A stretch of DNA of 64,000 nucleotides from CAYILR01 sp964364175 (GTDB taxonomy: Bacteria > Bdellovibrionota > UBA1018). Location: NCBI GenBank assembly GCA_964364175.1, contig CAYILR010000009.1:1-64000 (forward strand). Reading direction: 5' to 3'. The notes below the pieces were generated by a model. That model was not told the origin of the DNA. It did not search any database and worked only from the letters and a program-made list of their open reading frames with translations. This document shows positions 53,650 through 62,715 of the stretch, piece after piece (positions within the stretch are counted from its first letter, which is position 1; each line of letters begins with the position of its first letter). A program made the translations under genes and the position numbers.

Positions 53650-54347
53650 TTCAGATCAAAAAACTCACTAAATCATACGGGGTCATTCGAGCTGTGAACG
53701 GTGTTTCGTTTTCTGCTCAAAGTGGAATGATTACGGGTTTGATGGGACCTAATGGATGTGGAAAAAGCACACTGATCAAATCGATTTTGGGTCTGGTCAT
53801 TCCGGATCAAGGTGAGATTGAGGTGGAGGGTGTTTCGGTGAGGGCCGATTGTGCTTATCGCCACCACATCGGTTACATGCCGCAGAATCCTGATTTTCCG
53901 AAAAATCTCTCGATTACTGAGCTACTGGATATGTTGGAGGATATTCGCGGGCAAAAAGCAGCTCGTAGAAAAGAGTTAGAGGCGCTTTTTGGACTCGAAT
54001 CCGTGGGGAGCCGATCGTTTGGTGTGTTGTCTGGCGGTACTAAACAAAAAGTAGCGGCAGTGGCTGCTCTGATGTTCAACCCGAAAATCCTGATTCTGGA
54101 TGAGCCGACGGTGGGTTTGGATCCCGTATCAGCTGCGCAGTTCAAGACAGTTCTTCAGGATCTGGCCAGATCCGGGTGCTGTATTCTTTTGGTCTCGCAT
54201 CTCCTGGGGGAGGTTCAGTCCCTCGTTCAACAAGTGGTGTTTATGCTGGAGGGTCAAATCAGGTTTTCTGGCACGCTCGACGAGTTCAAGTTGCAGACTT
54301 CCTCCACGACTTTGGAGCAGGCGATCTTGAGGAGTACGGCGAAATGA
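53646..54347 (+). CDS. nosF: NosF, ABC transporter ATPase
   Basis: NosF is the ATPase of the NosDFY assembly system, thought to supply sulfur or copper for CuZ. The 233-residue protein has Walker A GPNGCGKSTL at about 35-44, the Q-loop GYMPQNP, signature LSGGTKQKV at about 129-137 and Walker B ILILDEPTVGLDP at about 149-161. It overlaps nosD by ATGA upstream and nosY by ATGA downstream, so all three should be translated together. Confidence 0.95.
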   Translation: MIQIKKLTKSYGVIRAVNGVSFSAQSGMITGLMGPNGCGKSTLIKSILGLVIPDQGEIEVEGVSVRADCAYRHHIGYMPQNPDFPKNLSITELLDMLEDIRGQKAARRKELEALFGLESVGSRSFGVLSGGTKQKVAAVAALMFNPKILILDEPTVGLDPVSAAQFKTVLQDLARSGCCILLVSHLLGEVQSLVQQVVFMLEGQIRFSGTLDEFKLQTSSTTLEQAILRSTAK

Positions 54348-55126
54348 TGGGACTTAATCGAAAAATTCTCAAATACGAGTTTTTGAACATCATTCGCAGT
54401 CGATGGATCCTGTTTTTCTCCATTCTGCTTTTTGTCCTCTCTTTCGCTCTGATTCAAATCACGGGCGATTATGAAAAATCGCTGGTCGCATTGCTCTCGA
54501 TTACGTCCGTATTGGTGCCTTTGGTCGCACTTTTTTTCACGACGGTGTCCTGGTATTACTCGGATCGGTTCACCGAGTTGCTTCTGACTCAGCCGATTCC
54601 CAGAAGGCAGATTTTTTTCGCTCGAGTGCTCTCTCTCATTGCCTCGCTGAGTCTTTGCTCCGGGCTTGCGCCTGCTGTTCCGTTTTTGATTCGGGGGTAT
54701 TTTTCGATGGGGCTATTGAGTTGGATGGGCAGTGTTTTGTTTCTTAGCGCGGTATTTACTCTGATGGGGCTCTGGGTGGGGATCAGTGTTGCAGATCGAA
54801 TCAAAGGCATTGGGGCAGCGTTTGGGTTGTGGTTGTATTTTACTTTGATACACGATGGCGTCACGCTCTTGGTTTTGGTTTTTTTCAAGGACTATCCCAT
54901 GGATTGGGTTGCGGCTTTGATTGGATGTCTCAATCCGATTGGCCTGGTACGAGTGGTGCTTTTGACGATTTTTGATTCGGCCTTGTTATTGGGGCACACG
55001 GGAGCGATTGTCCGGGAGTTTATGTTGGGTTTGGGTGGTCAAGTGGTTTCACTCGGAATTGCTGGACTTTGGATTTCCATCCCCACTTTATTTGCATATA
55101 AAAAATTTAATTCGCGGGATTTTTAG
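54344..55126 (+). CDS. nosY: NosY, ABC-2 type permease
   Basis: Start at the ATG at 54344 (ATGATG, MMGLNRKI), overlapping the nosF stop, gives 260 residues. Six hydrophobic segments can be drawn (for example SRWILFFSILLFVLSFALI, VLVPLVALFFTTVSWYY, MGSVLFLSAVFTLMGLWVG, GLWLYFTLIHDGVTLLVLVF). RFTELLLTQPIPRRQIFFAR is a conserved cytoplasmic loop of NosY. It completes the nosDFY transporter. Confidence 0.93.
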   Translation: MMGLNRKILKYEFLNIIRSRWILFFSILLFVLSFALIQITGDYEKSLVALLSITSVLVPLVALFFTTVSWYYSDRFTELLLTQPIPRRQIFFARVLSLIASLSLCSGLAPAVPFLIRGYFSMGLLSWMGSVLFLSAVFTLMGLWVGISVADRIKGIGAAFGLWLYFTLIHDGVTLLVLVFFKDYPMDWVAALIGCLNPIGLVRVVLLTIFDSALLLGHTGAIVREFMLGLGGQVVSLGIAGLWISIPTLFAYKKFNSRDF

Positions 55127-55260
55127 TCCCTCAAAAAAAACACACGAGACAAAAAAACTCTTAAAGATGTACTTCGCGCTCCAAAAATCCAATTAAATGC
55201 CTATAACAACTCGAAATGAGTGGCATTAAAATTGCTTAAAATAGCCTAGGAGGCCAAATC

Positions 55261-55344
55261 ATGAACGTACGACGAAAGTGGATGTTACAGCCCGTCAGAC
55301 GCTGTGAAAAGGGCTGCATAGTTAGGTCCCGGGCACGACCTTAA
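55261..55344 (+). CDS. 27-residue Arg/Cys-rich small ORF (possible leader peptide)
   Basis: This ATG follows a strong ribosome-binding site AGGAGG, 8 nt before it, and encodes 27 residues, then TAA. The peptide contains seven Arg and two Cys (CEKGC). It ends 26 nt before the GTG of the NnrS-like gene. It overlaps the alternative hairpins described at 55288-55356. A leader peptide of an attenuator is one reading; a functional small protein is another. I found no match to a known family. Confidence 0.4.
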   Translation: MNVRRKWMLQPVRRCEKGCIVRSRARP

Positions 55345-55356
55345 ACTGCCCTTTTT
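55288..55356 (+). promoter_or_regulatory. Attenuator-like alternative hairpins before nnrS
   Basis: CAGCCC (55288-55293) can pair with GGGCTG (55311-55316). Alternatively AAAAGGGC (55307-55314) can pair with GCCCTTTT (55348-55355), followed by T's, giving a terminator-like form. Both use the same GGGC, so they are mutually exclusive. An inner stem GGTC/GACC lies in the second. The small ORF overlaps it, as in attenuators. Confidence 0.45.
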
Positions 55357-55370
55357 ACTACAAAGGAATC

Positions 55371-56507
55371 GTGGAGCCTTATCGAATATTTTTCCCGCTG
55401 GGAATCATCACTGCCATACTGGGAACGTTGGGTTGGATCTCGTTTGGATTCGGCGCAGCTGTTGCTTATCCAGGCCTGTATCACCCAGATCTGATGATGG
55501 GTGGTTTTCTTTTTGCTTTTTCTGCCGGATTTTTGATGACGGCTGTGCCTCAGTTCACAGGTGCTGATCGTTGTCAGAAGTGGGAATGTGCACTGGGTGC
55601 GGCGATCTTTTTGCTGCTCATGGCGGTGAGCTTCTCTGAAAATCGTGCGCCATTTCATTTGGCATCCTTGATTTCGTTTTTCGCGCTCATCAGCTATTGC
55701 CTGAAGCGATTCTTGAAGCGAAAAAACACGCCACCTCGTTTTTTTGTTTTTGTCGGGTTGGGTTTATTGATGGGCACGGCAGGTGTTCTGATTCTTTTAC
55801 TGTCCGAAATTGGATTGATTCCGGAATCCTGGTTTAAATTTGGGAAGCTACTTTATACGCAAGGGATGATTCTTGCACTGGTGCTTGGGGTGGGGACGCA
55901 TCTTTTGCCCGCCATCTGGGGCTGGTCGGATTTGCCGATCCAACCGGTGGGGAAGAGCGAAGAGAGTTTAAAGAAAAATCTGTTGCCTGTACTGGGGCTC
56001 GCAGCTGCTTTGATTTTTAGTTTTTGTGTAGAGAGCACCGGTTACTTTGCTTTGGGGCAGGGCATTCGTGCGGTGTTAGTTTCTTATCTTGCGGTGATGA
56101 AGTGGAATATGCTCCGAAAGCCTAAAACCCGTGGCAGACTTTCGTTTTGGCTTTGGGTTTCGGCCTGGTCGCTTTGTTTAGGGCTATGGCTTCCATTGTT
56201 TTTTCCGCTCTATGCGATCCATATGATGCATTTTGCTTTTATTGGCGGATTTGGGCTCATGACACTGATGGTTGCGTCGCGTGTGACTCTGGCTCACGGA
56301 GGATATGGTTATCGAGTGGAAGTGCGATCTCGTTTGTTGACGACTTCGGCTGTCCTAATTTTGATATCGGCAGCAACCCGGCTCTCAGCTCCAGGGATTC
56401 CCAGAATTTATCTTCATCACTTAGCATATGCGGCTATCGTGTGGATCTCAGCGATGCTGATCTGGTCGGTGGTTCTGATCCCTAAGATGATCCGGCTAAA
56501 AGATTGA
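55371..56507 (+). CDS. NnrS-like membrane protein
   Basis: This 378-residue protein starts at GTG 55371 behind AAAGGA. It has about 11-12 membrane segments. The pattern PDLMMGGFLFAFSAGFLMTAVPQFTG (about 39-64, seen in overlapping pieces), the HLLPAIWGWSD turn near 180 and IHMMHFAFIGGFGLMTLMVASRV near 283-305 resemble NnrS, a heme- and copper-containing protein that protects from nitric oxide effects. Invariant His residues are seen at 179, 283 and 286 or nearby, which fits heme ligation. It lies directly after nosY. It is less typical than the second NnrS at 61548 and could be a divergent paralogue. Confidence 0.65.
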   Translation: MEPYRIFFPLGIITAILGTLGWISFGFGAAVAYPGLYHPDLMMGGFLFAFSAGFLMTAVPQFTGADRCQKWECALGAAIFLLLMAVSFSENRAPFHLASLISFFALISYCLKRFLKRKNTPPRFFVFVGLGLLMGTAGVLILLLSEIGLIPESWFKFGKLLYTQGMILALVLGVGTHLLPAIWGWSDLPIQPVGKSEESLKKNLLPVLGLAAALIFSFCVESTGYFALGQGIRAVLVSYLAVMKWNMLRKPKTRGRLSFWLWVSAWSLCLGLWLPLFFPLYAIHMMHFAFIGGFGLMTLMVASRVTLAHGGYGYRVEVRSRLLTTSAVLILISAATRLSAPGIPRIYLHHLAYAAIVWISAMLIWSVVLIPKMIRLKD

Positions 56508-58202
56508 GCAGGTTTGAAGCAAGGGGTCTTCGGTTTGCTGCAAAGCGGAGGGTTTGCCTTGGCAAACCGGCATGACACCATAAGGACGGACTTTGATCCG
56601 ACGAAATGCCGCCAGGCCGATTTTTTCGAAAGCGGGTTGCAAGGCCGCTTGTTCGAGCAGCAATGCCTGCGTCAATATGCGACCCGCAGATTCCATCCAC
56701 TCTCGAGCATCTCGCTGCTGGCTGTCTTCGGATGCTGATAAAATCTGCTTGAGTCCAGCCTGATTTTCTCGGACTTTGTTCTTTAACTCATCCCATTCAG
56801 ACCCAAGCTGAGAAGAAAGCTTCGAAGCGGCAGTGAGTGCCTTCTCGATTCTTTCAAAAAAAGCTTCGTGTGCGGATTCCTTGCGGATAGCCCGCAGAGC
56901 ATCCAGGGTCAGGATATGAGTCGTACCTTCCCAGATCGGGAGCACTTGGGTGTCGCGCAACAAGCGAGGCAAAATGCTTTCTTCGATGTAGGCATTGCCA
57001 CCGATGGCCTCCATGCACTCGCTGACTCCCCAAAGTGAAAGTTTTCCGCTCAGGGCTTTGGCCATGGGGATCGCCAGGCGTACGTAACGGCGTGCGGACG
57101 AGTCGCCGCAATCGGCCTGGTCGAGAGCTCGAACGGAATCAAAAACGAGGCTGAAAATTCCCCAGTGCTCCGCAATTAAATCCGCCATCGAGGCTCGCCA
57201 GAGCGGCAGGTTGATTAATTTTTTTCCAAAAGCTTCGCGCTCGGATCCGTAAGCATGAGCTTCAAGGACCGCGCGACGCAGGGAAGCTACGCTGGTGACC
57301 GCATTATACAAACGAGATAGATTCAGCATTTCGGCCATTTGTTTGAAGCCTTCGTTGATTCCGCCAATCAAATAGGCCTCTGTGTTTTCGAATGTCACTT
57401 CACCTGTGGGCATGGAGCGCACGCCGAGTTTTTCTTTGATTCGATGAATGCGAATCGTTTTTGAATTGCCTTCCGGTTTTTTTCGCAAGACGAGGAATAA
57501 CCCTAGCCCTCGTGTGCCTGTAGGAGCGTCGGGCATTCTGGCCAAAGCCAAAATTGCATCGGCTGCCACATTCGAGCAAAACCACTTATCACCACTGAGG
57601 TACCAACGATCGCCTTCGCGGCGAGCAGTGGTGGTATTTGTTCCCACATCTGATCCGCCTTGCTTCTCGGTGAGGAACATCGCCCCTTGCCACAGTTCAC
57701 CCAGATCAGTGGAAGAAATATGACGGATGGTTTCGGCCGTCATAGGGTGATTCGGTGCAGATTGCTCGAGCACTCGGCCCACGCCATCCGTCATGCAAAT
57801 TGGGCAATAAAGTCCCATTTCGGTTTGAGCAAAGTAGTAAGCAGCACCAAAGCCGACGAGATGTCTGACAGATCGATGTTTTTTGAGAAACTGCGGATCG
57901 TACTTGATGCCAATGATGTTTCGACCGTAGGAAAGTTTCTGAAGTTCAATATAGTCCGGATGTTGAACGATCTGATCGATTCGTTCGCCGGTCGTATTGT
58001 GTGTTTTCAAAACAGGGCCTTGCCGATCAGCACTTGCCGAAAAAGGTCCAGCTTTTGCCCCGGCATCACCGAGAGATACAAAATGTCCCTTGAGTTCACG
58101 ATACCTTTCACTTCCCAACCAACCTTCCCAAAAAATCTGCGCGGTCGGATCTGCAAGAAAAAGATTCTGGAATTGAGGGGAGGGGATGGATGAGGTATTC
58201 AT
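56496..58202 (-). CDS. Acyl-CoA dehydrogenase family protein, AidB-like
   Basis: This 568-residue protein has the acyl-CoA dehydrogenase fold with AidB-like features: AQTEMGLYCPICMTDGVGRVL near 124-144, MFLTEKQGGSDVGTNTT near 177-193 (flavin-contacting), WYLSGDKWFCSNVAADA near 202-218, and the C-terminal ESILPRLLRDTQVLPIWEGTTHI near 405-427. AidB-type proteins are induced on alkylation stress and need FAD; the true substrate here is unknown. Its 3' end overlaps the NnrS-like gene by 12 nt on the opposite strand, and its 5' end is 14 bp from the divergent GMC gene. Confidence 0.85.
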   Translation of the reverse strand: MNTSSIPSPQFQNLFLADPTAQIFWEGWLGSERYRELKGHFVSLGDAGAKAGPFSASADRQGPVLKTHNTTGERIDQIVQHPDYIELQKLSYGRNIIGIKYDPQFLKKHRSVRHLVGFGAAYYFAQTEMGLYCPICMTDGVGRVLEQSAPNHPMTAETIRHISSTDLGELWQGAMFLTEKQGGSDVGTNTTTARREGDRWYLSGDKWFCSNVAADAILALARMPDAPTGTRGLGLFLVLRKKPEGNSKTIRIHRIKEKLGVRSMPTGEVTFENTEAYLIGGINEGFKQMAEMLNLSRLYNAVTSVASLRRAVLEAHAYGSEREAFGKKLINLPLWRASMADLIAEHWGIFSLVFDSVRALDQADCGDSSARRYVRLAIPMAKALSGKLSLWGVSECMEAIGGNAYIEESILPRLLRDTQVLPIWEGTTHILTLDALRAIRKESAHEAFFERIEKALTAASKLSSQLGSEWDELKNKVRENQAGLKQILSASEDSQQRDAREWMESAGRILTQALLLEQAALQPAFEKIGLAAFRRIKVRPYGVMPVCQGKPSALQQTEDPLLQTCSIF

Positions 58203-58216
58203 GGGGTGAATCTAAT

Positions 58217-60490
58217 ATGAAACGCTTTGGAATACAATTCAGTGAACGGATGGCCGGCAGGATTCACTTCAACAATGAGCCTGATATCGACTATCCCTTT
58301 GAATTTACGATTCGAGTATTTTCCACAGAATTTTTGCGTCCGTTTTCGCCAAGAAAAATTTCTGGCACATCATTTTGGCCGGGTCATCCTTCCGCTGAAC
58401 GATTTCCGCTCACAGGAGTGCTGGCATTTAATTTTTCAGGCGTAAGCTACGATTTTAGCACACAGTTGCCGGATCGGCGAGAAGTGCGAGTGATTGGAAC
58501 AAAGAGTTATGTTTGGACCGTGCGATCTTGGAAGCGATTTAGGGATTCTTTGACAACTCTCTATTTTAAAGTTTTTTTGTACAACGAGCCCGATTTGTCA
58601 CCGATTGCTACCGGGATCATCCGGTATCTGGATCCGCTATATTCATTTGTGTTTTCGATTCGATTCCGTCGCATTGAAAATGCTTTTGCTTCAGGGCAGA
58701 AAAAACTTGCAAATAGAATCGCAAAATTTGCTCCAATTCTTTTGCCGAATGATAGCACTCGAATTCCCCAAGATGCTCTCATTCAATCGATCGAGCAGCA
58801 GCTAGAGTCAGTCTCTGGAAAAGAACTCTTGGGTCTGAGTGTTTTGTTCGAGTGGGTTCGAAGAGTAGGTCAATTGGAACAGAAATTAAATCACTCACGG
58901 ATCCTCAGAAAAATGATTGTTCCGTTCTCGACTTTAATTTATTCGGGTGTCTATCAGAGGAAAAATAAAAATATTCCATTGTCCTCGCCAGAGCCTGAGC
59001 GTTGGATGAGTCAAAACATCCGTCCCACAGTCGTCCGTGATTCAAGAGGTCCAAATTCTCCCATCGAGGCAGATGTGGTGATTGTTGGATCGGGTGCTGG
59101 AGGTGCTGCGTGTGCCGAGCGATTGGCGCGGCAAGGTTATGCGGTGGTCGTGATTGAAGAAGGACACTATTATAAACGCTCCGATTTTACTGGGCGGCGA
59201 CTGGAGATGATGAGCAAGCTCTATCGAAACGGTGGATTATCGTTTGCGTTATCGAATTCTCTCGTTTGGCTGCCGACGGGCAAGTGTGTGGGGGGTTCGA
59301 CTACGATTAATTGCGGAACTTCGTTCCCAACGCCGCCTCAAATTTTAGAGCGGTGGGCGAAAACTTTGGGTCTGCGAGACTTGGGTTTAGAACAATACTG
59401 CCGGGAAGTTGAAGAGTTCCTTCAGGTCAAACCCGTCGACCGCCCTCTTTTGGGCACGATTGCGAATGTTTTGGAAATGGGGGTTCGTGAAACTTCCTAT
59501 ACGGTTTCTCCTCTTCCTCGCGGAGAGGTGGGATGCGACGGTCAGGCACAATGCATCTTGGGCTGTCCCACGGATGCAAAAAGAAGCGCCAATGTTTCTT
59601 ACCTCCCCGAGGCCCTTAAAAAGGGAGCAATGTTGCTGACTCGATATCGTGCGCAGCAAATTTTGCCAGGAATGACTGGAATCCGTGCAGGTGTGGAGGG
59701 CTACGAGGATGACTTTGAAATTCAGGTTCACGCCAAAAAAACAGTGTTGGCATTGGGAGCACTCGGAACACCGGCTTTTCTGAAAGCAAATGGAATTGGC
59801 AAGAATCTGCCCCATCTAGGAAGGAATTTGACGATTCATCCTGCGTTGACGATGGGGGCTGTTTTTGATCGTCGGATGAGTCAGGAAATGTATGTTCCTC
59901 AGTCTTTGGGCATATTTGGGACTGAGAATCTGGGTTTTGTTCTTGAAGGGCATACTCTGTCCCCCGACCAAATAGCGGTGTGTTTTCCATTGTGGGCTCG
60001 GAAGCTCGAGAATCTGATGCATCAGTCGGATCAGTTTGTGAATTTCTCGGCTATGCTTACTGATTGCAAAACTGGGCGAACGTGGGGGAGTGTCCCTGTC
60101 TATGGAATCGATCGAGACACAGCGAAGCGCTTGAAGGACGCCGCAGTTATACTGGGTCGTATTTTTTTCAGGGGGGGTGCGAAATCTGTTTATGCTCCCA
60201 TTTATGGTTTTGAGGTTTTGGAGTCGCCGGAAGATATTGAACGGCTGGAAAAAGCAGATTTGAGGGGATGGGATTTTGAGATGCTCTCCGCCTATCATCC
60301 TCTGGGCACCTGCCGAATGGGAGACAGTCCTCAAAATTCAGTGGTGGATCGAAATGGAGCCGTGTGGGGCTACCCGAATCTTCATATTGTCGATGGATCA
60401 GTGATTCCAGGCCCTCTCGGTGTGAATCCACAGGTGACAATTATGTCGAACGCAGCCCGAATCGCAGACTATATCGGAGAAAACCTATGA
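58217..60490 (+). CDS. GMC-family FAD oxidoreductase with N-terminal extension
   Basis: Start at ATG 58217, after GGGGTG, gives 757 residues. The first ~260 residues form a separate region of unknown fold. The FAD-binding motif VVIVGSGAGGAACAERL follows near 288-304, and GKCVGGSTTINCGTS near 355-369. CDGQAQCILGCPTDAKRS near 434-451 is the CxxxxxCxxxCPxxAK signature of bacterial GMC/cholesterol-oxidase relatives. The C-terminal VDGSVIPGPLGVNPQVTIM carries the conserved Asn. The substrate is likely an alcohol or sterol-like molecule. The next gene overlaps its stop by ATGA. Confidence 0.85.
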   Translation: MKRFGIQFSERMAGRIHFNNEPDIDYPFEFTIRVFSTEFLRPFSPRKISGTSFWPGHPSAERFPLTGVLAFNFSGVSYDFSTQLPDRREVRVIGTKSYVWTVRSWKRFRDSLTTLYFKVFLYNEPDLSPIATGIIRYLDPLYSFVFSIRFRRIENAFASGQKKLANRIAKFAPILLPNDSTRIPQDALIQSIEQQLESVSGKELLGLSVLFEWVRRVGQLEQKLNHSRILRKMIVPFSTLIYSGVYQRKNKNIPLSSPEPERWMSQNIRPTVVRDSRGPNSPIEADVVIVGSGAGGAACAERLARQGYAVVVIEEGHYYKRSDFTGRRLEMMSKLYRNGGLSFALSNSLVWLPTGKCVGGSTTINCGTSFPTPPQILERWAKTLGLRDLGLEQYCREVEEFLQVKPVDRPLLGTIANVLEMGVRETSYTVSPLPRGEVGCDGQAQCILGCPTDAKRSANVSYLPEALKKGAMLLTRYRAQQILPGMTGIRAGVEGYEDDFEIQVHAKKTVLALGALGTPAFLKANGIGKNLPHLGRNLTIHPALTMGAVFDRRMSQEMYVPQSLGIFGTENLGFVLEGHTLSPDQIAVCFPLWARKLENLMHQSDQFVNFSAMLTDCKTGRTWGSVPVYGIDRDTAKRLKDAAVILGRIFFRGGAKSVYAPIYGFEVLESPEDIERLEKADLRGWDFEMLSAYHPLGTCRMGDSPQNSVVDRNGAVWGYPNLHIVDGSVIPGPLGVNPQVTIMSNAARIADYIGENL

Positions 60491-61476
60491 TGCCCATTCC
60501 TCAACAATTTGAGATCAAAAAAATGACCCACGGATTGTACGAGTCCTATTATTTTAGAGGAACCATGCCGGATGGTTCTCATGCATTTTGGCTCAAACAT
60601 AATTTTTTGAGAAGAAACGGTGGGTCACGGATTGAAGTAGAAAATATTCTCATTGTTTTTGATAAAAAAAATCAATGCACGACGGTTTATCGAAAAAATC
60701 AAGAGCTGGAGAAAAATGAATTTGACTCTCTGAGCAGCTCGAATTGGGATCAGTACTCGTTTTTTTTTCCAGACGGATCATTTTTTGAAATTTCTCAGAC
60801 ACGTGTTCGGGGAGCGATGGTTTCGCCAGATGCGGTCCAATGGGACTTTGCACTCAAACGATCCCAGCAGGTTTATTACCATTTTGACCGCCCTTGGTTC
60901 TATCGTGGTTTTTTTCCCAAGAAAAAAATACTGACTCGAGATATCCGGCTGGAATTTGAGGGGCAAATTCAAACGTCTGAAGGGCTACAGCGATCCCAGT
61001 GGGTAGGGATGAATGGACATAATTGGGGGCGCGAGCATGCATATCGATATGCCTATGGGAATTGCAATCTTTGGAAAAGCGAAAAGGATGTGTATTTCGA
61101 CGGTTTTTCAGCAAAAATTAAACTGGGCCCGATAATTTCGCCTTTTCTGAGTGGATGTTCGTTGAAGGTGGGTGAGGATTGGTTTCACTTTAATTCGGTG
61201 ATTCACTCATGGGAGCCTCGTGTCGATCGAATGGAGAGGACTCGCTGGAAAGCCCAGTATCAAAATTCAACGCATCGCCTCGAGCTGGATGTGATCGGCC
61301 CGGAAGAGGATCCTGGACAATGGGTTGTGTTAGATTATGCCCATCCGAGTGGTGCCCACTCCTGGGTCCATAATACTAAATATGCCAAAGCTACCGTTCG
61401 TTTGTTTAAAAAAACAGCACTCGATGTTCCGTTATATCAATTTGAATCAAACCTCTTTGAATTGGAGACTCTGTAA
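60487..61476 (+). CDS. Lipocalin-like protein, CrtC/AttH-like
   Basis: Start at ATGATG 60487, overlapping the GMC stop (ATGA), gives 329 residues without a signal peptide. HNFLRRNGGSRIEVENILIV (about 30-49) and GMNGHNWGREHAYRYAYGNCN (about 174-194, seen in overlapping pieces) with GAHSWVHNTKYAKATVRLF near the end resemble hydroxyneurosporene synthase/AttH-type double-barrel proteins. Two lipocalin-like halves can be imagined. The likely role is to bind or modify a hydrophobic substrate of the GMC enzyme. The family assignment is tentative. Confidence 0.5.
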   Translation: MMPIPQQFEIKKMTHGLYESYYFRGTMPDGSHAFWLKHNFLRRNGGSRIEVENILIVFDKKNQCTTVYRKNQELEKNEFDSLSSSNWDQYSFFFPDGSFFEISQTRVRGAMVSPDAVQWDFALKRSQQVYYHFDRPWFYRGFFPKKKILTRDIRLEFEGQIQTSEGLQRSQWVGMNGHNWGREHAYRYAYGNCNLWKSEKDVYFDGFSAKIKLGPIISPFLSGCSLKVGEDWFHFNSVIHSWEPRVDRMERTRWKAQYQNSTHRLELDVIGPEEDPGQWVVLDYAHPSGAHSWVHNTKYAKATVRLFKKTALDVPLYQFESNLFELETL

Positions 61477-61547
61477 AATGTTAGAATCAAAGTCAAATGG
61501 CTCTTTCCGTGGTGAGAGATCCCTCGCTGTTTATGTGGATCTAGCGG

Positions 61548-62711
61548 ATGCATCCTGAAAAAATTTGGGTGGCGCAGTCCCCTCTTTGGAACCTGGGATT
61601 CAGGCCATTCTTTCTCCTGGGTTCGATTTTGGCTGCGACGTTTATGGCTCTTTGGTTGACGTTTTTATCGGGGCTTCTTCGTTATACCGGATTTCTTCCG
61701 CTGCCTGTTTGGCATGCGCACGAAATGATTTATGGGTTTACGTCCGCGATTATTGCGGGATTCGTGCTGACGGCGATTCAGAACTGGTCGGGGATGCGGG
61801 GTGTGCATGGGCGGAAGCTGCAGGGGATTGTTGCAGTGTGGTTGGCTGCTCGGGTTTTGATGCTTGCGGTGCATCGGCCTCATTGGATGGTGTCAGTAGT
61901 AGACCTCAGTTTTTATCCTTTGCTTGGGATTTGTATTGTTCCTCACCTGCGAGATCTTGAATTGAAGTTAGAAAGAGTTTTGCTGGTATTTTTCAGCCTG
62001 CTTTTTTTTGGAAACCTTCTGGTCCACTCGGAGGCACTCGGATGGATTTCGGGATATTCGCGCCGAGGGAATTTGTTGGGACTCTATACGGCGATTCTAT
62101 TGATCGTATTTATGGGAGGGAGAGTGATCCCGTTTTTCACTGAGAGTTCGATTGCCCGCGCGCAACCCAAAAAAAATCCTGGAGTGGAGGCTTTCAGCCA
62201 TCTATTGACCGTTTGTTTTTTGCTGAGTCAGTTTTTTCTGGAGAGTACGGTCTGGGCAGCGGCAGTTTCATTTTTGACTGCTGGGATTCACCTGGCTCGC
62301 CTGGCAGGCTGGTATGTGCGTCGGATCCGCCGAGTGCCGATCATTTGGATTTTGCACCTGGGGTATTTTTCGATGGTGCTTGGGTTCTTGCTTTCCGGAT
62401 TTTCGAATTTGGGCTGGGTGCCCGCTCCATTGGCAATCCATGCGTTTACGGTGGGTGGGTTGGGCATGGTGATTTATGGCATGATGACTCGAGTTTCTCT
62501 CGGACATACAGGACGTCGACTGATTCCTCCAAAAGCCGTGGTGATTGGGTATTGGCTTTTGGCTTGCGCCACCGTGATCCGTGTTTTTGGGCCATGGATT
62601 ACGGTGGCACTCAATTCGGTTTGGATACAAATCAGCGGGATTTTGTGGATCGCCGCTTTTGTTTTATTTTTTATTTCCTATGGACGGATTCTCATTCAAC
62701 CCAGGCACTAA
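61548..62711 (+). CDS. nnrS: NnrS family heme-copper membrane protein
   Basis: This 387-residue protein is a typical NnrS: WNLGFRPFFLLGSI (about 14-27), PVWHAHEMIYGFTSAIIAGF (about 53-72), AIQNWSGMRGVHG (about 77-89), MGGRVIPFFTES (about 190-201) and HAFTVGGLGMVIYGMMTRVSLGHTG (about 303-327, in overlapping pieces). Twelve membrane segments are expected. NnrS lessens nitrosative stress caused by NO. Its stop is 4 bp from the convergent small outer-membrane gene. It lies downstream of the GMC/lipocalin genes with a 71-bp gap. Confidence 0.93.
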   Translation: MHPEKIWVAQSPLWNLGFRPFFLLGSILAATFMALWLTFLSGLLRYTGFLPLPVWHAHEMIYGFTSAIIAGFVLTAIQNWSGMRGVHGRKLQGIVAVWLAARVLMLAVHRPHWMVSVVDLSFYPLLGICIVPHLRDLELKLERVLLVFFSLLFFGNLLVHSEALGWISGYSRRGNLLGLYTAILLIVFMGGRVIPFFTESSIARAQPKKNPGVEAFSHLLTVCFLLSQFFLESTVWAAAVSFLTAGIHLARLAGWYVRRIRRVPIIWILHLGYFSMVLGFLLSGFSNLGWVPAPLAIHAFTVGGLGMVIYGMMTRVSLGHTGRRLIPPKAVVIGYWLLACATVIRVFGPWITVALNSVWIQISGILWIAAFVLFFISYGRILIQPRH

Positions 62712-62715
62712 GGAC

